Shown one piece after another: positions 29,101-38,800 of a stretch of 64,000 nucleotides of DNA. Within the stretch, counting starts at the first letter, position 1. Every line of letters starts with the position of its first letter. This DNA is from Mobilisporobacter senegalensis (lineage in GTDB: Bacteria > Bacillota > Clostridia > Lachnospirales > Lachnospiraceae). The stretch lies in the NCBI RefSeq assembly GCF_003752155.1, contig NZ_RJVG01000004.1:248001-312000 (forward strand), in the 5' to 3' direction. The position numbers and the translations under genes were made by a program. The notes beneath the pieces were generated by a model that was not told the origin of the DNA, did not search any database, and worked only from the letters and a program-made list of their open reading frames with translations.

Positions 29101-32100
29101 TTGCCTTTGGCTGAATGATGTCATCATAAGATTTGACTGTTTCATTGGCAGCAGTCAAGGATGTTGGTAAATCATTTTCTGAGGACCCCCAGGATGTATT
29201 TGGAGTATCTCCCATATTAAATTCAATTGTTCCGCCGGTAGCAATGTCTGAATGTTTGATATGATTCTTTGAATAATCCACACCATTTAATTTCATACTT
29301 TGAATGTAAACATTCTCTTTACTATTATTGTTTGCAATTATCTTTAAAGTTTTGCCTTCTTCCAGGTTCACGGTAACTTCATCAAATAGAGGTGATCCGA
29401 TTGCATATTCATCACTGCCCATAGCTAACGGATAGAAGCCTAGTGCAGAGAAGATATACCATGCTGACATTTCACCATTGTCTTCATCCCCAATGTATCC
29501 CTGGCCAAATGTAGAACCAACATAGCACCGGTCTAATACATCTCTCACATATTCCTGAGTCTTCCAAGGCTGCCCCGCATAATTATACATATATGGAATA
29601 TGGTGGGATGGCTGATTGCTGTGGCCGTATTGCCCCAGTTTCACTTCACGTGCTTCTTTTTGTTCATGGATACCACCAACGCTATTTACTGCACCGTAAC
29701 CATTGTAAATACCATTTGTTGTGAAGATGGAGTCCAGTTTTTTACCAAGTTCCTCTAAACCTCCGTATAGATTAGCCAATCCCTGTCCATCCTGTGGTAC
29801 AGAAACCGCCATATTATATGCATTGGTTTCCGTGTAATTTGCTCCCCAGTAAAATGGATCGAATTTATCATCTGTATAATTAGATATATTCCACTCACCT
29901 GAGCTTGATTTTCCTTTGAACCATTTCTCCAGTACTGTTTCACCAGAATCGTCAAATAGTTTTACATAGTTCTTTGCCCGGTTAATATAGTATTGATATT
30001 CAGAATAATATTGCTCTTTCTTTGTTTCATCCGTTTCTTTCTCAGCCAGTGCTTTTGCCATCTGAGCAATACCATAATCATTTACATACCCTTCCATGGA
30101 CCAGGAGAATTCATCTCCGGTTCCCGGAGTATAGCCTAAAAAGATGGACGTTTCAAGTTTTGTTCTTCCCCCATTGGTCAAATTGGAAGATACTGTTGCA
30201 GCATTACGAATTGCTGATTTATAAGCATTCTCATAATCAAATTCAATGTCTTTCATGAGCGCATCTGCAAAGATGACATCACTGCTGGTTCCTACCATAC
30301 TATTAGTTCCGCCAGGAGCGATCCATCTTGGGACCCAGCCTTGATCTTTATAGTGCTGTACCAGACCATTCAGCATTCTTGTTGCCTCTGCAGGAGTAAA
30401 TAATCCATAGGCAGCCCAGGTGGTACGATATGTATCCCAGAACCCATTGTTAATATAGATTTCACCATCGACCGGTTCTGCGTCACCAGCGCGGTATGGG
30501 CTCTTATATTTCCATACTGGATTATCATTGGTTCCAACATTTTCAGACATGGTATTAGGATAAGCAAACAGACGGTACATATTAGAATATAAAGTCACTA
30601 ATTGTTCATAAGTAGCACCTTTTACATCATTTATAATGTTTAGCTTCTTATCCCACACACCCTGTGCTTTATTATAAATATCATCAAAATTTTCTTCAGA
30701 AGCAATTTCTAATTCAAGGTTCTTCTTCGCCTGATCATAACTAATATAAGAAGTTGCTATTTTCATTTCTACTACTTCGTCATTGAAACCGGCAAGTCCT
30801 GCTTTATTTGATGTCTTTGTAATATTTGCTTTCTTATTAAATACTCCATAGACATACATCCTCTTTGAACCATTGCTCATATGATCGCTGTAACTTGTAA
30901 AGGTTGTAACAGCGCCCTCATTATTAAATGTAACCCCTCCTGCTGCACGGGTACAGTCCAGGATTACATTTCGATTGGCAGTATCCTTATCAAAAGTAAA
31001 GCGAACGACTGCACCGTGATTTGTAGGTGTCAGTTCTAATTTTGATCCTTTGGATGCACCCTTTTCTTTATCAAATTCAACACTATAGTAATGAGCATGA
31101 GCGCTTTCTTTCTCATGGGCGAAATCAGAAGTCAGGCTTCCCAGCCCGAAACTATTTGCAGTAGATGCATTAATACTTGTATTGACCATGAACTGCCAGG
31201 TTCCACGATCACCGATCCAGTAAGATGGTTCATGGCTGATCGTAATATATCTTAAGGAAGTATCCTGATAATCATAGATTTTGTTATCATTTAAATTCGT
31301 CGCCGGAACAAAGAAGTTAAATCCATGAGGCATGGTTACTGCCGGAGCTGTTAAACCTCTTGAAAATGACGATGAATCATTCGTTCCCCTGAGTATGGAG
31401 GTATATTCGGATAAATGATTATGTACTGTTTCGCTTTTATTATATATTTCAATATCATCAAAATAGGTAATAAAGTCTATAAGACCAGCCATATCATGAG
31501 CCGGTTTATTATAATCTACTAAAACACTTTTAATTACTTTTCCCCTGGCAATCGTACCAATATTGCTATAGATCTGATTCCATTGATGAGTGGTTAACGT
31601 TCTGCTCGCTCCTTGTCCTGCTGCATTTAATGGATTCTCATTTTGGTCATATACATCATATTCACTTAAATAAGTACCATCTTCAAACTTTAAATCAATT
31701 GACATGAACATTCCTGTATATTGAAAATCGTACACGTCCCCATTGGACATGGATGGGAATATATTATATTTTAAATAGGTAGTGCTATCTACAGGAATAT
31801 TTAGATTGTCATAAAGAATATTATAAGAATATGCATCATTTCCTGTTATACTTCCTGATGTTCTTAATGCCTTGCTTCCAGACCAGCCTGCATTTGATTT
31901 TTGATTCCATGCGGCAGTAGGTCCATTGGTAATTTCCACATTCATACCATCTGATTGAAATTCATTATCTTCTTTTTTCCCGGTAGCAAGTATTATATCA
32001 GCCAGCTGAGTCATTGAGCCGCTGCTTCCATTTTTTTCTGAAATGACCAATTTATAGCTGCTATAATCTTCAGGTTCTGAAATTGAATATAGTTTCTTCT

Positions 32101-32641
32101 GGTATCTTGCTGTAAATACCTGATTGGATTGTTCATCTATCAGGCTCCAATCTGCATCGCTTTCTTTTTTCCCATATAACTTCCAGCTTTTAGGGTCACG
32201 TTCCGGCGCATCATTGGCAGCAACGACACCATACTGATTGATTGCTTTTTCCATTTTATCTTTTAATGACCATGTAACAGTAACCGGTAATCCTGTATTC
32301 GTTAAAAATTTTGTAGATGAAGATCGGTCAAATAATTTAACCTTAGTTTCATTCTCATTAAAGTCAGTACTGCCTTCAACAGATTTTATGTCTACCAGAT
32401 ATGTTATATCACCGGTCAAAGTACCAGAAAGCACTCCTGCTACATTGGCACTTCCCTTTTCATCTAATTTATTTGGAGTAAAATCATCTGGTGTTTCAAA
32501 TGAAGTCGACCATAAAATATCCTTTTCACCATTTTTTACTTCTTTTGCTTTTGTTGTAATTGGAGATGATGATATTACAGTTGAAATGATCATACATGCC
32601 ATTAATAGCCATGATAGTAATCTTTTAAAATGTTTCTTCAT
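26105..32641 (-). CDS. secreted multimodular GH92 mannosidase with Gln at the general-acid position
   Basis: 2,178 residues, with a signal peptide (1-32; start behind AAAGGGGTAAGG). Two N-terminal beta modules follow: a discoidin (F5/8 type C)-like one (~40-230) and a jelly-roll-like one (~235-400). The GH92 catalytic region starts near residue 410. Its conserved motifs are SNQPSHHIPYMYNYAGQPW (~1010) and GDEDNGEMSAWYIFSALGFY (~1050, general-base Asp pair intact). The usual NEPSHH Glu is replaced by Gln. The C-terminal half mirrors the first GH92 protein: FIVAR-like segment, one CBM6/35-like module, three X2 modules, Pro-rich linker, an unnamed domain and two Ig-like domains ending in the same KKKTKV tail. 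Possible substrates are phosphomannan or an unusual mannoside. Confidence 0.9.
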   Translation of the reverse strand: MKKHFKRLLSWLLMACMIISTVISSSPITTKAKEVKNGEKDILWSTSFETPDDFTPNKLDEKGSANVAGVLSGTLTGDITYLVDIKSVEGSTDFNENETKVKLFDRSSSTKFLTNTGLPVTVTWSLKDKMEKAINQYGVVAANDAPERDPKSWKLYGKKESDADWSLIDEQSNQVFTARYQKKLYSISEPEDYSSYKLVISEKNGSSGSMTQLADIILATGKKEDNEFQSDGMNVEITNGPTAAWNQKSNAGWSGSKALRTSGSITGNDAYSYNILYDNLNIPVDSTTYLKYNIFPSMSNGDVYDFQYTGMFMSIDLKFEDGTYLSEYDVYDQNENPLNAAGQGASRTLTTHQWNQIYSNIGTIARGKVIKSVLVDYNKPAHDMAGLIDFITYFDDIEIYNKSETVHNHLSEYTSILRGTNDSSSFSRGLTAPAVTMPHGFNFFVPATNLNDNKIYDYQDTSLRYITISHEPSYWIGDRGTWQFMVNTSINASTANSFGLGSLTSDFAHEKESAHAHYYSVEFDKEKGASKGSKLELTPTNHGAVVRFTFDKDTANRNVILDCTRAAGGVTFNNEGAVTTFTSYSDHMSNGSKRMYVYGVFNKKANITKTSNKAGLAGFNDEVVEMKIATSYISYDQAKKNLELEIASEENFDDIYNKAQGVWDKKLNIINDVKGATYEQLVTLYSNMYRLFAYPNTMSENVGTNDNPVWKYKSPYRAGDAEPVDGEIYINNGFWDTYRTTWAAYGLFTPAEATRMLNGLVQHYKDQGWVPRWIAPGGTNSMVGTSSDVIFADALMKDIEFDYENAYKSAIRNAATVSSNLTNGGRTKLETSIFLGYTPGTGDEFSWSMEGYVNDYGIAQMAKALAEKETDETKKEQYYSEYQYYINRAKNYVKLFDDSGETVLEKWFKGKSSSGEWNISNYTDDKFDPFYWGANYTETNAYNMAVSVPQDGQGLANLYGGLEELGKKLDSIFTTNGIYNGYGAVNSVGGIHEQKEAREVKLGQYGHSNQPSHHIPYMYNYAGQPWKTQEYVRDVLDRCYVGSTFGQGYIGDEDNGEMSAWYIFSALGFYPLAMGSDEYAIGSPLFDEVTVNLEEGKTLKIIANNNSKENVYIQSMKLNGVDYSKNHIKHSDIATGGTIEFNMGDTPNTSWGSSENDLPTSLTAANETVKSYDDIIQPKANIVNADTIPEGKVYKDCVSSMTADVAKLIDNTSATEAKLENDATIYYSLDSEKKAEMFTITSGKEEPAPTSVALYGALSDGVWVELGNYNNLSFEWSRYTRPFKIKEELQKEYSHYKFVFSEGSVSEIELLSYDDGIRTREDLGNLIASAKLIDQSNMISVIKMKLNEAIEAAEVVYHTGTTEEEFTSAYNALKKVIDDVTSEFVNPYEPIEAENFTNGNVLIDYVNGVPHNIGGVKANYWASYENVLFDGGSNFIEMHYSAQGTDGGGYVEIHLDSKDSEPVGIIETPVTAPSGWATYKTVSATLPATISGLHDIYLVFRNDGSHAYVANVDWFKFTKTSYNNAEINPVSVTFDIINPTDVTTSILWNDATLVEDILMDGMSIGTDSYVVSGSALTIKKEFLDVQSIGSHELNIKFDRGDMVSLIVNIIDSTVPSKVSAVIEPSNVVLDKELLGEEDLNISITWNDATIINDIKKNGTSLGNDTYVVSGSALTINKEYLKELPLGNHSLVIVFDEGEAAILMIEVKDSTQPETKSATIQPGTGIFDKYYSKSQDVKTTVTWNDATQITDIKNNGRSIGTDSYTIAGDNLTIRKEYLRTLSRGNQTLNIEFDAGNAAILAINILDTTPNNPTPGNPSSPPQTVTEPQIVGSDNAKGWNAIMNVLSSKEAGSKVVIHMNGKNILPKGVIHSLKGKDITLELQINEYKWIINGMDITEEVLSDINLAVTFNPGVIKEQIIKEIANESKTKQLQLMNNGKFGFKAALEINLDKANSGFVANLFYYDSIAGKLILQDVGKIDENGNVNLSFLHASDYVIIMGKKALLEKVPDKISVTPANKTLYIGGTTGKSASIMIELPEVISKAAEQEISSVKVTYQSSNKKVATVSKTGKITGKGEGTAVIKTSVTIDGVTKSYNTKIRVAKAYIKFTKATSSMRLGETFAFAVKCYGFNQSDVIYSTTARSKVVIGKKSGKAIGKTKGIDYVVATCDTIQKKTKVTVK

Positions 32642-32713
32642 ACCTTACCCCTTTCCCATATTAGAATGAATACTTTAATAAACACTTTTGTACTCTCTAT
32701 TATTTTGCAAATA

Positions 32714-32735
32714 TGACCTTAAAATCTTAAGGTCA
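32714..32735. other. hairpin in the GH92-2 leader
   Basis: TGACCTTAA / TTAAGGTCA, a perfect 9-bp stem with a 4-nt loop, within the ~240-nt untranslated leader between operator D and the mannosidase start. It could stabilise the message or bind a protein. Nothing else recognisable is seen in 32642-32880. Confidence 0.35.
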
Positions 32736-32880
32736 ATACCCATTTGTATCCTGAAATGTTTATCTTATGTATTTCATCCTAACCTGAATCCATAGCATCC
32801 CTCCTTATAATTATCTAATACGGTAACAATAAAAATTAAGCCTTTGATAATTTATGTAAATTATTTACAATTACAGATTG

Positions 32881-32946
32881 AGTATAGCACAGGAATTTTA
32901 TAATCATAGGGGTGGTTCTTTTGTTTTAAGGGGGCATTTCTCTCTT
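32881..32946 (-). promoter_or_regulatory. operator/promoter D (second GH92 gene)
   Basis: Direct repeats AGGGGTGGTTCTTTTG (32908-32923) and AGGGGGCATTTCTCTCTTG (32929-32947), 21 bp apart. On the minus strand CCCCTA (32907-32912) is followed after exactly 20 bp by TATACT (32881-32886), the same spacing and hexamer as operator A. The distal repeat touches the divergent malic enzyme promoter. Confidence 0.75.
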
Positions 32947-32973
32947 GATTTAACCTATTCATAATGGTATTAT
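32945..32973 (+). promoter_or_regulatory. predicted promoter of the malic enzyme operon
   Basis: TTGATT (32945-32950), a 17-bp spacer, then TATTAT (32968-32973), ~60 bp before the start codon. Its -35 abuts the distal repeat of operator D, so the regulator of the mannosidase could affect this promoter. Confidence 0.6.
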
Positions 32974-33035
32974 TAACCTAGTTTTATACTTGAACCAATT
33001 CATTAACTGATTAGAAAGGGTTAAAGGGAAATATC

Positions 33036-34184
33036 ATGACAACTAACGAAAAAGCTTTAAAATTACATGAAGAATGGAAAGGTAAAATTTCTACAACTTC
33101 CAAATGCAGTGTACAATCAAGAGAAGATTTAGCACTTGCTTATACACCGGGAGTTGCCGAACCATGTAAAGTAATTGCAAATGATAAAGAGGCTGCTTAT
33201 AAATATACCATCAAATCAAATACAGTTGCTGTAATTTCAGATGGAAGTGCTGTTCTTGGTCTTGGAAATATAGGTCCCCTGGCTGCAATGCCGGTTATGG
33301 AAGGAAAAGCTGTATTATTCAAAGAGTTTGGTGGAGTAAATGCATTTCCAATCTGCCTGGATACTCAGGAAACAGAAGAAATAATTAAAACAATCGTGAA
33401 TATCGCTCCCGCTTTTGGAGGAATTAATTTAGAAGATATTTCTGCTCCAAGATGTTTTGAAATTGAAGAAAGACTAAAAGAATTATTAGATATCCCGGTG
33501 TTCCATGACGATCAGCATGGAACTGCAATTGTTGTACTTGCAGGTATCATTAATGCCCTAAAAGTAGTGAAAAAGCAGAAAGAAGATTGTTATATTGTAG
33601 TAAACGGTGCAGGCTCTGCGGGAATTGCAATTACCAAATTACTTTTTAACTATGGATTTAAGAATATTGTAATGTGTGATAAATCAGGAATCTTATCTAA
33701 AGATACTCCTGATCTGAACTGGATGCAAAAACAGATGATGGACGTTACAAATCTCTCCAATAAAAAAGGATCTCTGGCAGATGCCTTGACAGGTGCTGAT
33801 ATCTTTGTGGGAGTATCTGCCCCTAATATCGTTACCAAAGAAATGGTATCCTCCATGAATAAAGATTCCATTCTTTTTGCAATGGCAAATCCTGTCCCTG
33901 AGATTATGCCCGATTTAGCCAAAGAAGCAGGAGCTAAAGTCGTAGGCACAGGACGTTCTGACTTTCCTAATCAGGTAAATAATGTAGTAGCATTTCCAGG
34001 TATCTTTAGAGGAGCCTTGGAAGGACGTGCCACGCAAATTACGGAAGAGATGAAATTGGCTGCTGCTCTTGCCATTGCAGGACTGGTGGATGAGAACGAC
34101 TTAAGGGAAGATAATATCATGCCTGAGGCTTTTGATCCGCGAGTTGCTGCTGTGGTAAGCGAGGCAGTTAAATCACATATATGA
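33036..34184 (+). CDS. NAD(P)-dependent malic enzyme
   Basis: 382 residues, the compact bacterial form. It decarboxylates malate to pyruvate with reduction of NAD(P)+ in the cytoplasm. The malic N-terminal domain shows YTPGVAEPC, the conserved [13 protein letters not shown] and the metal/substrate site [18 protein letters not shown], then FHDDQHGTA. The NAD-binding domain has the Rossmann glycines [12 protein letters not shown]. Start behind AAAGGG. First gene of a three-gene operon; its stop overlaps the next start by 4 bp (ATGA). Confidence 0.96.
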   Translation: MTTNEKALKLHEEWKGKISTTSKCSVQSREDLALAYTPGVAEPCKVIANDKEAAYKYTIKSNTVAVISDGSAVLGLGNIGPLAAMPVMEGKAVLFKEFGGVNAFPICLDTQETEEIIKTIVNIAPAFGGINLEDISAPRCFEIEERLKELLDIPVFHDDQHGTAIVVLAGIINALKVVKKQKEDCYIVVNGAGSAGIAITKLLFNYGFKNIVMCDKSGILSKDTPDLNWMQKQMMDVTNLSNKKGSLADALTGADIFVGVSAPNIVTKEMVSSMNKDSILFAMANPVPEIMPDLAKEAGAKVVGTGRSDFPNQVNNVVAFPGIFRGALEGRATQITEEMKLAAALAIAGLVDENDLREDNIMPEAFDPRVAAVVSEAVKSHI

Positions 34185-35131
34185 AAGACCTGCAAACCTG
34201 GGGCGGAAGACGATACTATTCCCTGGATCATTATCTAAAGAACCAATTTGGAGAAAAAATATATAAACTGTCTTTAGATGGAGGAATGACCTGTCCTAAC
34301 CGTGATGGCAGTTTAGGAAAACGTGGGTGTATCTTCTGCAGTGAAGGTGGTTCGGGAGATTTTGCCTCCAATGGAAAGGATTCTATCACAGATCAGATTG
34401 AAGAGGCAAAATCAAAAGTAGCGGGCAAAACCAAATGTTCTAAATTTATAGCATATTTCCAGGCTTATACCAACACTTATGCTCCTATAGGATATTTAAG
34501 AGAAATATTCTATGAAGCAATAAATCATACAGATATTGTCGCTTTATCCATTGCCACCAGGCCAGATTGCCTTAGTGATAATGTGTTAGAATTATTATCT
34601 GAATTGAATAAGATAAAACCTGTGTGGATTGAACTTGGCTTACAGACCATTCATGAAAAAACAGCTGATTTTATCCGCAGGGGATATCCGCTGGATTGTT
34701 TTGAAAAAGCTGTGGAGGAATTATCCCGTATAAATATTGACATTATCGTCCATCTTATTATAGGATTGCCATATATGGATAATCAAAAAATATTAACAGA
34801 GAGCCGGGACGACATATTAGAAACCATAGAATACCTTTCAAAACTGCCAATCCAAGGGGTAAAGTTACAACTTCTCCATGTATTAAAAGGCACTGATTTG
34901 GCTGATCATCTTACCGGCTTAGAAATTTTATCTTTCGAAGATTATATTAATATGGTAATATTATGTATAGAACATCTGCCTGAACGTATAGTGATTCATA
35001 GAATTACCGGAGATGGACCAAAAGCATTGCTTCTGGCGCCCATGTGGAGTACAAATAAGAAAAAGACATTAAATACAATAAATCAAGAATTGAAATTAAG
35101 GAATACATGGCAGGGAAAATACTTTTCTTAG
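34181..35131 (+). CDS. radical SAM protein, YhcC/TIGR01212 family
   Basis: 316 residues. The radical-SAM [4Fe-4S] ligands appear as TCPNRDGSLGKRGCIFCSEG (a CX10CX2C-type spacing typical of this family rather than the classical CX3CX2C). GGSGDFASNG and the ELGLQTIHEKTADFIRRGY segment are hallmarks of YhcC/TIGR01212 proteins. The family is related to Elp3-type enzymes; its substrate is not established. It overlaps the malic enzyme stop, so translation is coupled, although no functional link between the two is known to me. Confidence 0.93.
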   Translation: MKDLQTWGGRRYYSLDHYLKNQFGEKIYKLSLDGGMTCPNRDGSLGKRGCIFCSEGGSGDFASNGKDSITDQIEEAKSKVAGKTKCSKFIAYFQAYTNTYAPIGYLREIFYEAINHTDIVALSIATRPDCLSDNVLELLSELNKIKPVWIELGLQTIHEKTADFIRRGYPLDCFEKAVEELSRINIDIIVHLIIGLPYMDNQKILTESRDDILETIEYLSKLPIQGVKLQLLHVLKGTDLADHLTGLEILSFEDYINMVILCIEHLPERIVIHRITGDGPKALLLAPMWSTNKKKTLNTINQELKLRNTWQGKYFS

Positions 35132-35160
35132 CATGTTCCATTACAAAGGAGATGAGTTGA

Positions 35161-35691
35161 TTGCAAAACGATGCTCTAACATTATATAAATTAATTATTT
35201 TATACATCCTTGATAAAGTTAATTTTCCTCTTACAAATGCACAGATTTCCAACTTTATATTGGAAAAGGAATATACGAACTATTTCACCATACAACAGGC
35301 GATTTCTGAATTAAATGATGCTGAACTGATTCGGACAGAAACCATTCGAAACAGTACTTACTACAGGATTAACCAGGCAGGAGAAGAAACTCTTGAATTC
35401 TTTGGCAATAAAGTATCCGATGCCATAAAGAGTGATATTGACGAATATTTAAGCAAGAATGAATATGAGCTTAGAGATGAAGTTTCTACTATTGCTGATT
35501 ACTATGAAGAAAAGAAGGACGAATATATTGTGCGTTGCCAGGTCAAAGAAAATGGCAGTCCTATCATTGATTTAAGTATCAGTGTTCCATCTGAGCAGGA
35601 AGCAGTCTCTATCTGTAATAATTGGAAATCAAAAAGCCAGGAAGTCTATGCATATATTATGAAAACACTTATGTTTCATAGCAATGATTAA
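35161..35691 (+). CDS. DUF4364 family protein
   Basis: 176 residues. The N-terminal ~80 residues look like a winged-helix (ALTLYKLIILYILDKVNFPL, then FTIQQAISELNDAELIR), followed by a ~90-residue alpha/beta domain. This matches the clostridial DUF4364 family, often described as DNA-binding-like but uncharacterised. It appears to start at TTG (35161), 9 bp after AAAGGAG; the ATG nearer the site runs into TGA after two codons. Last gene of the malic enzyme operon, 29 bp after the radical SAM gene. Confidence 0.85.
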   Translation: MQNDALTLYKLIILYILDKVNFPLTNAQISNFILEKEYTNYFTIQQAISELNDAELIRTETIRNSTYYRINQAGEETLEFFGNKVSDAIKSDIDEYLSKNEYELRDEVSTIADYYEEKKDEYIVRCQVKENGSPIIDLSISVPSEQEAVSICNNWKSKSQEVYAYIMKTLMFHSND

Positions 35692-35726
35692 AATCAATAA
35701 ATATAAGCATCTGATAAATATTGTAT

Positions 35727-35786
35727 AAAATAAGAAGAAACTTTATATTCCATATATTCGGGAAATATAAAGTTTCTTCTTATTTT
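35727..35786. terminator. bidirectional terminator, 23-bp stem
   Basis: A perfect 23-bp inverted repeat (35727-35749, 35764-35786) with a 14-nt loop and A/T tracts on both flanks, between the convergent DUF4364 gene and the Ig-repeat gene. Confidence 0.9.
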
Positions 35787-35804
35787 ATTTACATATGTGA
35801 TATT

Positions 35805-38800
35805 TTATTGTATCTTTTTTCGTCTTCTTAACATTCTGGCTATCATGGCTATTGCTATACCACCCATACCAAAGGATGCATAGATTGCTTTTTTATTATT
35901 ATAATATTGAACCCACCTGTTCTGTGTAACTAAAAATTCATCTACTTTAAGTGAGCCTGTATTTCCCGCTGCATCCTCAAATTCAACTTCTAAATTCTGC
36001 TTATTATTACTTTCCGGAATTTCAATGGAAAAATCACCAGCTTCATTATGAAGGCTCTCTTCCTTCCATCCGGATACTTTTTTACCATTTAAGGATAACT
36101 TCACATCACTTAATCTGAGATTATCTTTTACAACAATACGGGCTTTCTCTGTTTCGGTGTTGTAAATTGCTCCACTCTCAATCCCCAGAACCGTAGCTTT
36201 TGGTTTGGTTTTATCCACAGTGAACTGGATCTCCTCTTTCTTTATATTATTATTGGAAAGATTGCCTGCATTGTCAGAGGATGCAACCATTACGATATAA
36301 TTACCTTCTGCTGCAAAATTCTTACTATAGATCGTATATACATACTGGTTCCAGCCGCCACTTTCATAGAACTGTTCTACCTTATAATCCTGTCCCTTAT
36401 GAAGTGCCTGTATGATACCATCCTTACTATAATTGATGGAATATTCTTTCAAAGAATCCACATTGGTTTCCATAAGAACCAGGTCAACCTCCTGATTAAT
36501 ATAGCTATTCCTGATCTTTTCTGTTTTATCATCCACAGAATAAACAGAACCAAATCGATTCACACTAAAAGACAGTTTTGCTTCTGTTTCATTACCTGCA
36601 TTATCCTCCACCTTCACCGAGAGGGTATAGAAATCATCCATATTCTGCAATATTGGGAATATATCAAGAATTATTTTTTCTCCATTCCCCATACGAATTG
36701 CATGTCCTTTCTGGGATACTTCACCTTTTTTGTATCCTTTTAAGGAAACAGATACTTGTTGTGTATTAAAATTAGTATCCGTATATTCAATGACAGGTTT
36801 TAATTCCCCATTATAGGCATGTTTGTCTTCTACTCCTGTGATTTGTAATTCCGGGGCAGTAGTATCAATGGTAAATTCCTGTTTTTCGAAGGGATCAATC
36901 CGATTGCCTGCCATGTCCGTATAATCTAACATCAGAGAATAATCTCCATCGTTCCCAAAGGATATGGTCGCTGTGTGGGTATCTCCCTCTGTATTCCAGC
37001 TGCTGACACCAGGAAGAGGAATCCCCTTACCATTATAGCTTCCTGTCATAGTGATATTGACATCCTCCGGATTAAAATTATGTTCCTGAATCACAACTTT
37101 TGCCTGTCTGGACTCTTTATAATAACTGGTATTCAATACTGCATTATTATCAAAAGTAACCTGTAGAACCGGTTTTGTCAGATCAATGGTAAATTCATCA
37201 TCATGTTCATAGGATGCTTCATTATCTGCAAGATCCGTGTAAGATACCTGAAAACGGTAATCTCCATCTTCTGCAAATCTGATATGTGCTGTATGTACGA
37301 TTCCTTTGGATTTCCAGTTATCCGTCTTAGGAGTTAAGTTCTGTACAAGTTCATTATCTTTATAAATTGTGATCTTCACATCTTCAGGATTAAAGTTTAA
37401 CTCTTCAATCTGGATGGTTGCTGTTCTTTCTTTACAATAATAAGTACTGTTCAAAAAATCATTATTGTCATAAGTAACATCTAATACTGGTCTCGTAACA
37501 TCTATCTTTATATCTTTTTCTGCGATAATATTTTCGTTACCTGCATTATCATTATAAGTAATATTAATACCAACATTGTTATTATTATTGCTTAATGCAT
37601 CCAGCTTAACAATTTTATTCCACTCATAAGTGATATCTTCCTTCTGCTCCAGATTAACCGTTACAGGACTCGTTGCTCCCACATCATAAGTGAATTTATT
37701 AATGCCTGAATATGGTTCAAGAATCTTCAGGGCAACTTCCACATCGGAATTATAAAAACCATTTTTATTTGGCTCTGTTAAAGGTTTGATCGTAATCGTA
37801 TCAGAAGCATTCTTATCTGCTTTTTTTATGATAATAGATTTGGCCTTCGTATATTCAGTAGATTTATTATGAGCGTAATCCTGTCCTATGGCATATACCG
37901 TTCCTTTGAAGTTAGGAGGAATATCAAAGGTGATAGTCTGGACACTCTCTCCCTCTTTTCCCAGTGGGAGGGTTGTTTCCTGGCTCTTTCCTTTTTCCTT
38001 GTCTTCCGTATAATATATAATGGACTTCATACCACTTGTTTCATCTGTTGATTTTACTGAAACCTGAACTGTTTCATTGCAAAAATATCCAAAGGATATG
38101 TAATTAATAAATTTTGCAAGTGAACCACTGTTTTTCTTTTTATATATCATATCATCACTTAATATTACCGGAGCTTTGGTATCTACCACAAAATTATCTG
38201 TAGGATATTCATTCGCTTTATTTCCAGCCAGATCGGTATAATTAATGTCAAATGTATAGATGGCATCCTGGGCAAACTCTATATGGGCAGTAGAAATATC
38301 CCCCTGTTTATCCCACGAGCTTATGTCAGGGACTGTGATCTCTTTTCCAAATATGTCTTTTGCAGTTATTGTCACTTTTACCTCTGAATTAGAAAAGTTC
38401 TCTTCTTTGATTGTTATGGTAGCGGTTCTTTTTGCATTATAATAATTCCCTTCCGCACTGTTGTTATTATCATACTTAACAGACAGTTCCGGACGTGTCT
38501 TATCTATTACAAAAAGTTCTGATTCATAAGGATTCCCTTTGTTCAATGACTTATCGGTATATGAAATTTTTAGCTGATATTTACCATCATTATCGAAACA
38601 GATAGTTGTCTGGTAAACATTTTCTTTTCCCTCGACCTTCTTCCAGGATTCCTTAGAAGGGATTAATTCCGGTACTTCTTTCTCCCCTTTTGTAACACTG
38701 ATTACTACATCTTCAACATCAAAATTATTTTCTGTAATCTGAATGGTTGCGGTCCTGCTCTCATTATAATATCCACTTGCTATTCTTTTATCGTAACTTA

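Noticed and set aside
32642-32880. A riboswitch in the long leader of the second mannosidase
   Set aside because: Only a simple 9-bp hairpin is present; no conserved aptamer core or terminator/antiterminator pair could be recognised.
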